From: Pedobacter schmidteae
GTDB lineage: Bacteria; Bacteroidota; Bacteroidia; Sphingobacteriales; Sphingobacteriaceae
Direction: 5' to 3'
Length of the DNA: 64,000 bases
Assembly (NCBI RefSeq): GCF_900564155.1
Contig: NZ_LS999839.1
Coordinates: 5,205,097 to 5,269,096, forward strand
Shown here: in pieces, positions 9,087 through 18,149 of the stretch
How positions within the stretch are numbered: position 1 is the first letter of the stretch
How the letters are laid out: every line of letters begins with the position of its first letter
Translations under genes and position numbers: made by a program
Notes under the pieces: generated by a model
What the model was told of the DNA's origin: nothing
Database searches by the model: none
What the model saw: the letters and a program-made list of their open reading frames with translations, nothing else

Positions 9087-10237
9087 GGCTTCCCTCCTTC
9101 TTTTACTGGGGTATTTGTTCCGTTCATGGTTATGGTAAAATTTCTGGCCTGCGCAGCTGTCAGCTTCAGTTTCCCATTCTGCCATTCACCTGCCGAGGCC
9201 TTACAGTTTGTTGCTTCTGCGGAAGCAATGGTAAACCAAATTGGGGTATTGGATGCCGGTATTTTAAATGCCCTGATCAGTCCGCCATTGGCTGCAGGCC
9301 TGATCATTTCATAAACATCGGTTCCATTTATGGTATAATGAAACTCGGGGTAACGGTTGATGAGCTGGTACCCTTTGTAAGCGGTACGTGGCAAAGTCCC
9401 CTGTTCGTCAAAGCTGAAAGGGAAAGTGATATCTCTGAAAAAGACCTTACCAACCACCTTGGCCAAGGCATCTCCTTTTCCTTTCCATAGGTCTGAATTG
9501 TCTAAAAAGCCACCCTTCCATGCAAAACGAAGTCGGCAGGTACCAGCATCCCAACAATAGGACAGGCTGTCGGGCAAGCTTACCGCAATGGCGGCCGGAC
9601 TAGCCCCGGCAATAAATACCCTGTACAGGTAAGGTGGTTTAGGAGTATAGGGATGCAAAGGTTTTGGCACGGCGGGCATGTGGTGCCCGGCATGCATATC
9701 GTCATGTTTTTCGCCATCAGACATCGCTTCTCCCCTGCGGTTGGGCGGAATCTGAGTATCTTTGCTCAGTTCAGGCATTTTGCCGGTGGTGTTTACATAC
9801 ATAGCTCCATACATCACAAAACCATGACCGGGATAAGTGCAAACATAAGGGTAAACACCGGCTTCTGCGGGGGCGGTAAAGTTCAACACCTTTTGTTGAT
9901 GTGGCGACACTACCGGGACAGACCACAGCACTTTGGCCGATTTGGGAATGTAATTTACTGCAGGGCCTTTTTCGCCCAGATTTAATGCGGCTGTTACGAT
10001 CTCCTCCCGTGCTCCGGGTTTGGTAATCACCATATTATGGTCCATATCATCGGTATTCTCAAAAATGATTTTCACCTTCTGGCCCGGCTTTGCATGAAAA
10101 CGGACCACATCAAACTGTAGTCCTGTTTCTACCTTCATGTGGATGGTCAACAGATTGTCGGGCACTATTTGGGCCGACAGACCTATTGCCCCCCAGCTCA
10201 AAATTATGCTCAAAAAGAAAGCTTTATTCATTTTCAT
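9083..10237 (-). CDS. Secreted azurin/plastocyanin-like blue-copper protein with extra C-terminal domain
   Basis: Electron-transfer cupredoxin fused to a second domain. The 384 residues start with a signal peptide (1-22). The cupredoxin domain (about 25-150) has His67 in MDHNM and the C-terminal cluster Cys133, His138, Met142 (YVCTYPGHGFVM). The spacing +5/+4 is the same as azurin Cys112/His117/Met121. A His-rich linker (178-186) leads to an unrecognised beta-rich domain (about 200-384) that resembles regions often found with PQQ-type dehydrogenases. The stop codon overlaps the start of the propeller dehydrogenase gene (ATGA), a sign of translational coupling. The protein probably accepts electrons from that dehydrogenase and passes them to the cytochrome c encoded next. 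Confidence 0.85.
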   Translation of the reverse strand: MKMNKAFFLSIILSWGAIGLSAQIVPDNLLTIHMKVETGLQFDVVRFHAKPGQKVKIIFENTDDMDHNMVITKPGAREEIVTAALNLGEKGPAVNYIPKSAKVLWSVPVVSPHQQKVLNFTAPAEAGVYPYVCTYPGHGFVMYGAMYVNTTGKMPELSKDTQIPPNRRGEAMSDGEKHDDMHAGHHMPAVPKPLHPYTPKPPYLYRVFIAGASPAAIAVSLPDSLSYCWDAGTCRLRFAWKGGFLDNSDLWKGKGDALAKVVGKVFFRDITFPFSFDEQGTLPRTAYKGYQLINRYPEFHYTINGTDVYEMIRPAANGGLIRAFKIPASNTPIWFTIASAEATNCKASAGEWQNGKLKLTAAQARNFTITMNGTNTPVKEGGKP

Positions 10238-10240
10238 TGC

Positions 10241-11011
10241 CTATCCTTTTACTGCTGCCAACCAGGCTTGTGCCATTAACTGTGCCCCTGCCATAGTTGG
10301 ATGCACACCATCCCATGTCCAATACTCGCCCGGCGCATGTTTTATTGCAGTATTGTATACCTGCTGATAAGGAATAAAAGCTGCCTTATACCGATCGGCA
10401 ATCTCTTTGGCAGCTACCCGAAACTCATTGAAAGCCGGGTCCCACACCTCATAATTGCCTTTAATACCGGCTACACCAAAGGGTTCACCAATAATCAGTC
10501 TCAAGTCTGGATTACTTTGCAGAGTTTTGTATATCAACGCATTAAAGTCATCTTTATAAGTTTTGATGGTACCGGTGTATCCTTTAGATTTTACATGCCA
10601 GTGGTCATTTACCCCCACATGGATGCTCAGCACATTGGGTTTTATCTGCATACAATCGGCATCCCATCTGGCGGCCAGCTGATAAACTTTATCTCCGCCT
10701 ACGCCACGGTTATAAATTTTAAGATTTTTGGCAGGATGCTTACACAGCAAGTCCGAAGCGGCCAGAAAGGCATAGCCCGAACCCATTGCCTGAGCGTCGT
10801 TAAACAACAATTCCTTTCTGTTTCTTTTAGCATCCGTAATGGAATCGCCCTGAAAAAGCAATATATCATTTGAACGGAGACTGATTTTAGTTCCCTTTTC
10901 ACTTGCCAACGCTGCCGATACAATTTCGGGGATACTGATGGTCATTGCCCCCGCCAATGAGATTTTTTTAAGGAAATTTCTTCTGCCGTTAGATTGGTTT
11001 GGTTCAGTCAT
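10241..11011 (-). CDS. SGNH/GDSL hydrolase (rhamnogalacturonan-acetylesterase-like)
   Basis: Predicted exported esterase of 256 residues. The N terminus carries a twin-arginine-like leader (NGRRNFLKK followed by a hydrophobic segment). The four SGNH blocks are all visible: GDSI with Ser57, the oxyanion glycine in GVGGDKV (103-109), Asn135 in GVND, and Asp234/His237 in WDGVHP. This layout fits rhamnogalacturonan acetylesterase-type GDSL enzymes. The gene sits 3 bp from the azurin-like gene and 11 bp after the enolase-superfamily gene, within one operon. Confidence 0.87.
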   Translation of the reverse strand: MTEPNQSNGRRNFLKKISLAGAMTISIPEIVSAALASEKGTKISLRSNDILLFQGDSITDAKRNRKELLFNDAQAMGSGYAFLAASDLLCKHPAKNLKIYNRGVGGDKVYQLAARWDADCMQIKPNVLSIHVGVNDHWHVKSKGYTGTIKTYKDDFNALIYKTLQSNPDLRLIIGEPFGVAGIKGNYEVWDPAFNEFRVAAKEIADRYKAAFIPYQQVYNTAIKHAPGEYWTWDGVHPTMAGAQLMAQAWLAAVKG

Positions 11012-11022
11012 GTTATACTTTT

Positions 11023-12312
11023 TTAGCTTTTATTAAACATTTGGCTGTAATGAATAGCAGCTTCAAAAATGCCTCCACTGCGGGCATAATAATCTTCATT
11101 CAATTCAAACACGCCATTTTTAGGTTTTGTCCAGGAGGCTGTGGCCAGGGGATGATAACCCAGCATATTTTTCCAATTCTGATAGTTCATGTCTCCATTG
11201 GTTTCCATAAACCCCATGCCTACGCCCGGAAAAGGTTGCAGACGGGCTGCCAGGTTTTTGTTCCAGTCAATCAGAATCGGATTTACCGTCAGATCGGCAC
11301 ATAAACAGGGAATATTTTTCTCATCGGCCAGTCTCGCTATTTTCATGGACAGGCTCAGTGTTTTAGCAATTCCTTTCAACACCAATGCGCCATAGCCTTG
11401 CTCTATCCTTCGCAAGGCCGCTACTTCGTCATGCACACTTTCATCTGCGGCCATAGGTAATCCCATATCTCCTACATCTTCGTCATTTTGCTCGGTCAAG
11501 GGCTCTTCATAAAACAAAATATGCTCAAATGCCCCAATTTTTCGGGCGTGGTCCAGGTAACGCATCAGCAATTCTTTACGCTCATATCTGCCATTGGCAT
11601 CCATGGTATAAATCAATTTTCCCGATTCTGTTTGGGTGGTACGCAGGTTTTTCAACGTTTCATGCACCTGTGTCAGTCTTTCCATATCCCTTTGCAACAT
11701 TTCAGCCTGACTGCCGGGATAACCGGTTTTAATCTTAAACACAAAATATCCGGCGGCGGCGGCATCTTTCAAATCCTGCATAGGCATGCCGTAAGGCACC
11801 TGGTACATAATGGCCACCTTGTTGTTGCGGTGCGACAAGCCTTTTTGATAATCCTGTGGAATCATTTCATCAAAAGTTTGGTAGCCATTTTCTGCTGCGT
11901 ACAACAACCAGGCGGCATTATCTGCACTCACCAGGGCATTGTAAACAAAATTCAGGTTAAGGTCGGTTTTTCTGGTGATCTTCTTTGCGCGCTTCAACAG
12001 TTCCGGAAATATGGTATCCAGTAAGTGAACAGGACTGATAAAAGGCGTTTGCTTGATGAGCTCCAGGGCTTCATTTACCACCTTATACATCAATGCATTG
12101 CCTTCTGTTTCACTACAAGTGGCAAACAGATCGGCATCACCGTACAATACACTTTGTGTAGCGATACCTATTTTGCCATGCCCCGAAGCGGCATCCAGTT
12201 TGGAAGCCACCTGCCAAAGCTCGGTCAGGTAACCACCTTTAAAACCGAAAGGTCGTATGAGTGGTTCCCTTTCAAAAGCTGAACCCGTTTGAAGTACCTT
12301 GATTTCTTTCAT
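11023..12312 (-). CDS. Enolase-superfamily enzyme (mandelate racemase / muconate lactonizing type), probable sugar-acid dehydratase or epimerase
   Basis: The 429-residue protein has the catalytic K-x-K pair (Lys193, Lys195 in VFKIKTG). The metal ligands are Asp238 (YTMDANG), Glu270 (YEEP) and the Asp290/Glu291 pair (AADES). A second lysine, Lys313 in LVLKG, sits where MLE-subgroup members carry theirs. In this superfamily such residues abstract an alpha proton of a carboxylate, giving dehydration, epimerization or cycloisomerization. It overlaps the aldolase gene by 4 bp (ATGA) and shares an operon with an epimerase. By context it probably dehydrates an aldonate to a 2-keto-3-deoxy acid that the neighbouring aldolase cleaves. 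The specific substrate is unknown. Confidence 0.85.
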   Translation of the reverse strand: MKEIKVLQTGSAFEREPLIRPFGFKGGYLTELWQVASKLDAASGHGKIGIATQSVLYGDADLFATCSETEGNALMYKVVNEALELIKQTPFISPVHLLDTIFPELLKRAKKITRKTDLNLNFVYNALVSADNAAWLLYAAENGYQTFDEMIPQDYQKGLSHRNNKVAIMYQVPYGMPMQDLKDAAAAGYFVFKIKTGYPGSQAEMLQRDMERLTQVHETLKNLRTTQTESGKLIYTMDANGRYERKELLMRYLDHARKIGAFEHILFYEEPLTEQNDEDVGDMGLPMAADESVHDEVAALRRIEQGYGALVLKGIAKTLSLSMKIARLADEKNIPCLCADLTVNPILIDWNKNLAARLQPFPGVGMGFMETNGDMNYQNWKNMLGYHPLATASWTKPKNGVFELNEDYYARSGGIFEAAIHYSQMFNKS

Positions 12313-13385
12313 ATGGAGGTGGTTGATCTGCTTTTAGCCATCCATGTTTTTACAAATTCGTCATCTATCAAGTGTGGATAAGCCGCGCAAACACGTTCTA
12401 TTTCTTCACTTTGGCCAGGCGAAAGCTGTTCTTTTGGATTCAGGCACCAAATCCCTTTTAACAAGCCTTGTTTTCTGAGCACCTCATGAATTCCGGGTAT
12501 GCAGCCATGAAAAGCATGTGAGGGGTCAAATATGGCGGCGTTCATATCTGTTACTTCCACTCCGCGGGTCAGCAGTTGGGCCATTCCTTTACGTCCGTTT
12601 GCTTTACAGACTTTAACCTCCTCAAATAATTTGACGGCAGCATTTGTCCAAACGGCCCAGTGTCCCAAAAGACCACCAATAAATTCTTTTTCTACGGTTT
12701 CGCCATTAATTTCAAAGCGATAAGTTGTCAGCAGGTCGGCCACGATATTATCATCATTTCCAGTGTACAACGCTATTTTATCTCTTCTTGAAGCATGACA
12801 TACTGCCCTTACCACATCCAGCGTCTGATAACGGTTAAAGGCTGCGACTTTGATGGCTTCTACATTTTCAATTTCGGCAAACTGTCGCCAGAAGTCGTAG
12901 CTAAAAATACGACCGCCAACGCTGGGCTGCAGGTAAAAACCAAATACAGGTAATATGGCAGCAACTGCCCTTACCCGATCCAATATTTCGGCTTCCGTCC
13001 AGCTTTGCAAACCACCCATACTCAAAAGCCCCATATCATAACCATACTTAAGCGCTGTTTGCGCCTCCTGAACAGCTTGTGCTGTTGGCCCGCAAATACC
13101 CGCTACTTTGATAAAAGGCCTGTCCAGGCCAGCCTTATCTACTTCTTCAGCAGCCAGCTGAAGCACTTTTTCATACAAATTAATTTCGGGATCCCTGATT
13201 TCGAACTGTGTGCTATGCACGCCTACGGCAATCCCCCCTGCGCCAGCAGCCATGTAATAACGGGTCAGCAAACGCTGCTGTTCTTCGTCCAGCTCCCTCG
13301 CTTCGGTCAGGGCCAAAGGATGAGCGGGTATAAGCGTCCCTGCATCCAGAAAGCGTTTTAATTCGGGTTTTAATTGTTGTGCCAT
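12309..13385 (-). CDS. Dihydrodipicolinate synthase / N-acetylneuraminate lyase-family aldolase
   Basis: Class I (Schiff-base) TIM-barrel aldolase of 358 residues. The Schiff-base lysine is Lys179 in EAIKVAAF, and the conserved tyrosine is Tyr151 in FYLQPSVGG. The family's N-terminal region is recognisable as AGGIAVGVHSTQF. I chose the ATG at 13385, which overlaps the upstream stop (TGATG); an in-frame TTG three bases earlier is less likely. The downstream gene starts inside its stop codon. A lysine-biosynthesis role is unlikely in this operon. Cleavage of a 2-keto-3-deoxy sugar acid to pyruvate plus an aldehyde fits better, as an inference. Confidence 0.85.
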   Translation of the reverse strand: MAQQLKPELKRFLDAGTLIPAHPLALTEARELDEEQQRLLTRYYMAAGAGGIAVGVHSTQFEIRDPEINLYEKVLQLAAEEVDKAGLDRPFIKVAGICGPTAQAVQEAQTALKYGYDMGLLSMGGLQSWTEAEILDRVRAVAAILPVFGFYLQPSVGGRIFSYDFWRQFAEIENVEAIKVAAFNRYQTLDVVRAVCHASRRDKIALYTGNDDNIVADLLTTYRFEINGETVEKEFIGGLLGHWAVWTNAAVKLFEEVKVCKANGRKGMAQLLTRGVEVTDMNAAIFDPSHAFHGCIPGIHEVLRKQGLLKGIWCLNPKEQLSPGQSEEIERVCAAYPHLIDDEFVKTWMAKSRSTTSI

Positions 13386-14401
13386 CAAAATTGTCCTTTC
13401 CTTTCCTGAAAATGGGTAGGCTTATTGGAGATTTTTCCACCTCCCTGCAGCCAGCTCACGGTCATCTCCATCATTTCCCTGATAGTAACCCTTGGATAAC
13501 CAAACAAGCGATGTGCTTCAGACGCGTTGTTGAGCAGCGCTGTAGGCTGCACTTCATTTTCAAATAATGGTGTTTTGTTCATCAACAGGCCAAACTGTTC
13601 GGCCAGCCATTTTACAGACAAGGTTTCAGGTCCGGTTACATTCAGTAGTTTGGCAGGGCTGCTGCAATGTAGCAAAGCGCGGATGGCAATTTCATTGGCG
13701 TCGCCTTGCCATATGACGTTTACACTTCCGGTGGTGAGATCTATTGGCCTACCTTCGTTTACGGATTTAGCAATTTCCAGCAATACCCCATAACGGAGGT
13801 CGATGGCATAGTTGAGCCTGTAAATCAGTGTAGGTGTATTATTTTTTTCAGAGAAATACTGGAATATCCGTTCCCTGCCCAGGCAGGACTGTCCATATTC
13901 GCCAACAGGCGCTACAGCATATTCTTCTGAAAGGCCACCACTGGTAACTGGTGTAAAAGGATAGACATTTCCGGTAGAGAAGGCAACTATGCGTGATTTT
14001 TTAAAGCGTTCGGCTACGCGACCGGGCAAGTAAGCATTCATGGCCCAGGTAAAGGCTTCCTTTCCGGTGGTTCCAAATTTGGTTCCGGCGAGGTAAATGA
14101 TATTTGGTACATCGGGCAGGGCTGCCAGATCGGCCTCATTCAACAAGTCGGCCGAAATGGTTTCGATACCTGCCGCTTCCAGTTCTTCGCGGGTAGCTGC
14201 GTCCGAGAAACGGGACACGCCGATTACCCGTTTTTTGATGCCGGCCAGGTCAATAGCCAGCCGGGCAAGTTTGGCCATACTGGGGCCCATTTTTCCACCC
14301 ACACCCAGCAACATGATGTCGCCTTCAATTCGTTGCATATCGGCTATCAATTGTGCTGACGGCTTTAATAATTCTTGTTCCAGTTGTTCTAATTCAGTCA
14401 T
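13385..14401 (-). CDS. NAD-dependent epimerase/dehydratase-family (extended SDR) protein with altered active site
   Basis: A 338-residue extended short-chain dehydrogenase-like protein. The nucleotide-binding glycine motif is LLGVGGKMG (31-39), and the strand-4 motif IIYLAGT lies near 101-107. The catalytic YxxxK is Y169-GQS-C173 in EYGQSCLGRE, so the lysine is replaced by cysteine, while the following L-x-x-E remains. This predicts weak or different chemistry, or a role that does not need the usual proton relay. It is translationally coupled to the aldolase gene and lies 12 bp after the transporter gene. By context it could oxidise or epimerise a sugar acid or lactone. Confidence 0.8.
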   Translation of the reverse strand: MTELEQLEQELLKPSAQLIADMQRIEGDIMLLGVGGKMGPSMAKLARLAIDLAGIKKRVIGVSRFSDAATREELEAAGIETISADLLNEADLAALPDVPNIIYLAGTKFGTTGKEAFTWAMNAYLPGRVAERFKKSRIVAFSTGNVYPFTPVTSGGLSEEYAVAPVGEYGQSCLGRERIFQYFSEKNNTPTLIYRLNYAIDLRYGVLLEIAKSVNEGRPIDLTTGSVNVIWQGDANEIAIRALLHCSSPAKLLNVTGPETLSVKWLAEQFGLLMNKTPLFENEVQPTALLNNASEAHRLFGYPRVTIREMMEMTVSWLQGGGKISNKPTHFQERKGQF

Positions 14402-14413
14402 TTGCGTTGATTT

Positions 14414-15619
14414 TTATTTAAAAAATAGTTCCTTAACATTAATACAGGCCAGTGCAACAAGAATCAGCAGGCCCAGAAAACCAATCAGTTTCACGGCTAC
14501 AGAATTGGCATGTTTACCCATTATTTTAGCGTCGTTGGAAATGGCATACATGGCTATACCAATAAAAGGTACAATGAGTATGGTAACACTTTGTGCCAAA
14601 ATAATCAGCTCGAGCGGCAATTTGCCAAAGCTGATAGCGATAGCTGCACCAATCAGCATCACCAGGGCAATCAGGTATCTTACTGTTTTGGAATTCAGCT
14701 GGTTTCCAGATCCAATTGCATCACCCAATAAGGTTCCACCTACAGATGCATTTCCTATCAAAGCCGAAAAAGAGGCACCAAACAGGCCACATAAAAACAG
14801 TTTGGATGCATTGTCGCCAAATAAAGGTTCCAGCGCCCGCGCCATATCTGTTGCATTGCTCACTTTGATTCCTGTAGGATACAAAACCGTAGCAGCGCAA
14901 ATCAATACAATTGAAGCCATTAGCCCTAAAATGAGGATACCGGTAAGACTATCGGTACTTTTTTGTTGTACATCCGGATAAATGCGACGTTTTTCCTGTA
15001 CCAGGTACGATTGATAAAAGGCCCCCACAATGGAAAAAGATGAAGCGATAAAGGCAATGATCAGACCTATGGAATGATCGGGAACTGTAGGCACAAAACC
15101 GGCTGCTACCTGGGTAAGGGGCGGTTTGACAAGGAAAACAGTAGTTACAAATGCAAAAAGCATTAAGGTAACCAAGCCTATCATTATCTTTTCAAGTGTT
15201 TTATAAAACCCTCTAAAAAAAAGCAGGCCTATACCAATAACGTTGAACACAATAACCCATTGGGTGGTTGAAGTATGCGTCAGTTCGCCCATGGCTATAC
15301 CTATGCCTATGGAATTGCCCGCCTGAAAGGAAGCAGTGACCAGAAAAACACCAATCCCAACGGCCAGAGCCGCTGCTTTTCCCCATTTCATTCTTATGGT
15401 GGAAAGCAAAGATTGCTGAGTTGCAAAACCTATTCGTGCGGCCATGGCCGTAAATACAGCCATAAAAAAGATGGCGGTTAGTACAGTCCACAACAGGGTG
15501 TAATTGTATTCGGCCCCAAGCTTTGAGGCTATAGTGATTTTGCTGGGCCCAAACACCAGTGCAGCAGTAATTATTCCAGGCCCCAGCGATAGGAGCCATT
15601 TTTTAATATTAGCGATCAT
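14414..15619 (-). CDS. Nramp-superfamily transporter lacking the metal-binding motifs
   Basis: Integral membrane protein of 401 residues with about eleven hydrophobic segments and the Nramp/SLC11 fold signature GPGIITAALVFGPSK near the N terminus. In true Nramps the TM1 sequence is DPGN; here it is GPSK (24-27). The TM6 MPH motif is also gone (SIVGAFYQSYLVQ, about 196-208). The protein therefore probably does not carry Mn/Fe. It heads an operon for sugar-acid metabolism, so uptake of an organic acid or related solute is a plausible inference. A LacI-type palindrome lies 19-36 bp upstream of the start. Annotators would likely call it a divalent metal transporter, which I consider unsafe. Confidence 0.82.
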   Translation of the reverse strand: MIANIKKWLLSLGPGIITAALVFGPSKITIASKLGAEYNYTLLWTVLTAIFFMAVFTAMAARIGFATQQSLLSTIRMKWGKAAALAVGIGVFLVTASFQAGNSIGIGIAMGELTHTSTTQWVIVFNVIGIGLLFFRGFYKTLEKIMIGLVTLMLFAFVTTVFLVKPPLTQVAAGFVPTVPDHSIGLIIAFIASSFSIVGAFYQSYLVQEKRRIYPDVQQKSTDSLTGILILGLMASIVLICAATVLYPTGIKVSNATDMARALEPLFGDNASKLFLCGLFGASFSALIGNASVGGTLLGDAIGSGNQLNSKTVRYLIALVMLIGAAIAISFGKLPLELIILAQSVTILIVPFIGIAMYAISNDAKIMGKHANSVAVKLIGFLGLLILVALACINVKELFFK

Positions 15620-15637
15620 TTATGCGGTTTATTTGGT

Positions 15638-15655
15638 TTTGTTTACGTACCCGAA
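15638..15655. promoter_or_regulatory. LacI-type operator-like palindrome, site 3
   Basis: TTTGTTTACGTACCCGAA. The right arm GTACCCGAA is identical to that of the sites at 25344 and 26955; the left arm is weaker. It sits 19 bp upstream of the first gene (start 15619) of the transporter-to-cytochrome operon, so it could control the whole unit. Confidence 0.6.
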
Positions 15656-15723
15656 TTTATTCATAATATTTATATTCTCCAATTAAATTTGGTAGTTAAG
15701 CCAGATTACCTGGCCACCTGCCT

Positions 15724-18114
15724 CTATATATTTTCCGCTTCCAATTGGTGATGACTTTTCAGCATGGCAATAAATCCGGCCTTTAGTGCAGTTCCTTTGG
15801 CTTTGTGATAGTTAAGTACATCATTTCCAAGCCTGGTATTTAAATGATAGTAACGAACCGTTTTATTAAACTGTACAAATCCATAACGATCAAACAGTTC
15901 AGGCATGCTGCTTCCGTTTATTCTCGGTACATGCAGTGTGCAGTTGGTAAAACTGGTACCCAGTTCACTAGCCAAAGCGTAAAACACTTTTTTATCTGTT
16001 TTTACTGCCGGACGGAAGCTACAATCGGCAAAACTGAAACCACCAGGCATTGTCCCCTGTTCATCGCCTGCAATTCCTGATAAACTACAGCTTTCAAATC
16101 GTGCTTCGAGGCTATTGCTGCCAAACCTGGCCTGCACATGATTACAATTAACCAACTGAATTTTAGGATACAATGCAAATCCATCTGCATAACGATCTTG
16201 TTTTACCGCAGCTATGCTCAGGTGTACCGGTTCTGTTTTGGCACTTTCGGCAGTTTCTAAATTTTCCAGCTCCACACGATCAAACAACAGGCTTGAGTTG
16301 GCTTGCAAATAGGCGCCGTCATACCCTCCCGGCTTGTCCAGCTGATAGTGTTTAGGATTACCTATTTCCATTAGTCTGAGCCCTTTTTCCCTTCCTTTAA
16401 CTGTTACATTTTTAAATTCAATCAGGTGCGGAAAGAACAGGCGTTGCCCTGTTTTAGTTTTGGAAAAAGGGGCCAGCTTCATCAGCCAGCAGGCACTTTT
16501 TGATTCGGGTACCGCCGAAAAATCTACTACCAGGTTTTCGACAATGATGGAGCGGCCAAAACCCAATGGGTATTTGTAATCAAAGTCAGCAGGACTGAAA
16601 TCGAGGAATGCTGTTTCCGCAGCAGCTGCTGGCATAAACCGGCAATTGCGCAGGCGGATATCGCCATCCCATTTGGCCCCAAAATCTCTTCTGAAATTGA
16701 TAAAACTGCGGCTGTAGCAGCTTGTATTTTCTATGATAAGTTCGCCTCCCCCGGTTACGGAAATTCCGCGATAACCAATGCCCGAATCCTTAATGTACAA
16801 GTTCCAGCAGTGAAAATGCACGTCAATCCGGTTCAGCTTACAATTTTCTACCCTGAAGTTTTTATTCAGGTTGGTCCCAAATACGCCCCAATGTATAGGG
16901 CCACCTTCGGCGGTTACATTACGGAACAGGGCATTGAGTATTCTGGCACCTCCTATGCCATAAGTACCTGCGGGCACATCATTTGCCGTTCCCTCCCTGT
17001 CCTGTTCATAAGGAATAAGGCGGATGTTTTCCAGTTTTACATCATATACCCCCGTAAAGGAATAGAAACCGGTACGCGGGCTCATGGCCACATCCTTTTT
17101 ACCGGGCTCCAGTCCTACCCACTGGTTCTGAATAATCGTGCGGCTTCGTATGATGCTAAAACCATTTCTGACATATTTATTGCCCGGACTATCGCCCGAC
17201 AAATAAAATGTCCCCCCATTGATGGTCAGGTAGCTGTTATCAACCGGATAGGCCATCAGGCTGGTGTAGCCTTTAAATTGCCAGGCTATATCACCAATAA
17301 TACTGCCATGTTCTTCTACATAAAACAGTTCTTCACGGGCCCATGATTGTCCGTCGAATTTCTCGCCGGCACGGAACCCGATCTGATCATTTTTATCCTG
17401 AATCATCACCAGGCAATTTGGATAAGCGGCCAGCTCCGGAATCACTTTAACGCCCGGTTTCAGGCGGTTCAAAAACGTTGCTTTTTGAGCATCGCTAAGA
17501 ACAATAGCTTTGGGTGCTGCCGCCGGGCTTACTTTAAAGCGGCCATCCCTTGCCGAATTGGTAGTTTCATCAATGTGGAAAATAGTGTTACCCCAGTCTA
17601 CATTAGTCATGATTTCGATGTTGTTGGCTTTCTTCAGCCAATATTCGCCATGAAAATTGTGTACTGGCAAGCCCATCCTATTGGCATAAGTATGTGCTGC
17701 ATAGATCTGAACGCTGTCGTCATTCTTTCCATCACCAACGGCGCCAAACAACTTATAATTTACAGTTTGCACATTGACCAGCATGGCAACCAACCCGTTT
17801 TCCAGTTTGATATGGCCTTCAGCTATAGCCGGGGCTGCATCTGTTATTTTCTCTATCCGGTAAGTCCCGTTTCCGCCGTCGCCGGCCTGGTGATAGCCAT
17901 AGGTGTGCACTAATATTCCCTCTTTCAGCGAGCGATCGGCCACCATTTCACTAACCTGAGGGTAGTATCCTGCACTTTCTTTTTTACCTGCTTGCTGCAT
18001 ATTTTTTGTAGAGGCCAATACCGGGGCCGAAGCCGCAGACAGGCCGGCAATACCTAAAGCGGTTAATATCTTTCTCCGGCTCACCGGTTGATCCTCAGCA
18101 AAAGTGTTTTTCAT
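15724..18114 (-). CDS. Exported right-handed beta-helix protein (pectate-lyase-superfamily fold)
   Basis: A 796-residue protein starting with a twin-arginine-like leader (SRRKILTALGIAGLSA, then ASAPVLAS). It contains the beta-helix entry motif FGAVGDGKNDD near residues 118-128, typical of the pectate-lyase-superfamily N-terminal domain (PF12708). Many short N-containing repeats follow (for example NCRFMP, NTSCYS, NCTLHV), consistent with a long parallel beta-helix. Beta-helix proteins include polysaccharide lyases, GH28-type hydrolases and epimerases. I see no decisive catalytic motif, so only the fold is assigned. The locus otherwise lacks an obvious glycoside hydrolase, which makes this the best candidate for the backbone-cleaving enzyme. 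Confidence 0.75.
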   Translation of the reverse strand: MKNTFAEDQPVSRRKILTALGIAGLSAASAPVLASTKNMQQAGKKESAGYYPQVSEMVADRSLKEGILVHTYGYHQAGDGGNGTYRIEKITDAAPAIAEGHIKLENGLVAMLVNVQTVNYKLFGAVGDGKNDDSVQIYAAHTYANRMGLPVHNFHGEYWLKKANNIEIMTNVDWGNTIFHIDETTNSARDGRFKVSPAAAPKAIVLSDAQKATFLNRLKPGVKVIPELAAYPNCLVMIQDKNDQIGFRAGEKFDGQSWAREELFYVEEHGSIIGDIAWQFKGYTSLMAYPVDNSYLTINGGTFYLSGDSPGNKYVRNGFSIIRSRTIIQNQWVGLEPGKKDVAMSPRTGFYSFTGVYDVKLENIRLIPYEQDREGTANDVPAGTYGIGGARILNALFRNVTAEGGPIHWGVFGTNLNKNFRVENCKLNRIDVHFHCWNLYIKDSGIGYRGISVTGGGELIIENTSCYSRSFINFRRDFGAKWDGDIRLRNCRFMPAAAAETAFLDFSPADFDYKYPLGFGRSIIVENLVVDFSAVPESKSACWLMKLAPFSKTKTGQRLFFPHLIEFKNVTVKGREKGLRLMEIGNPKHYQLDKPGGYDGAYLQANSSLLFDRVELENLETAESAKTEPVHLSIAAVKQDRYADGFALYPKIQLVNCNHVQARFGSNSLEARFESCSLSGIAGDEQGTMPGGFSFADCSFRPAVKTDKKVFYALASELGTSFTNCTLHVPRINGSSMPELFDRYGFVQFNKTVRYYHLNTRLGNDVLNYHKAKGTALKAGFIAMLKSHHQLEAENI

Positions 18115-18149
18115 ATGGTTGTATTTTGAGCTTTAAGCTTTTCTTGTTT

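Noticed and set aside
12025..12282. Plus-strand frames opposite the enolase-superfamily and other minus-strand genes
   Set aside because: They are antisense shadows of well-supported genes, without domains or start signals.
15213..15599. 128-codon minus-strand frame within the transporter gene
   Set aside because: Alternative frame of the Nramp-like gene, with no membrane-protein pattern of its own.
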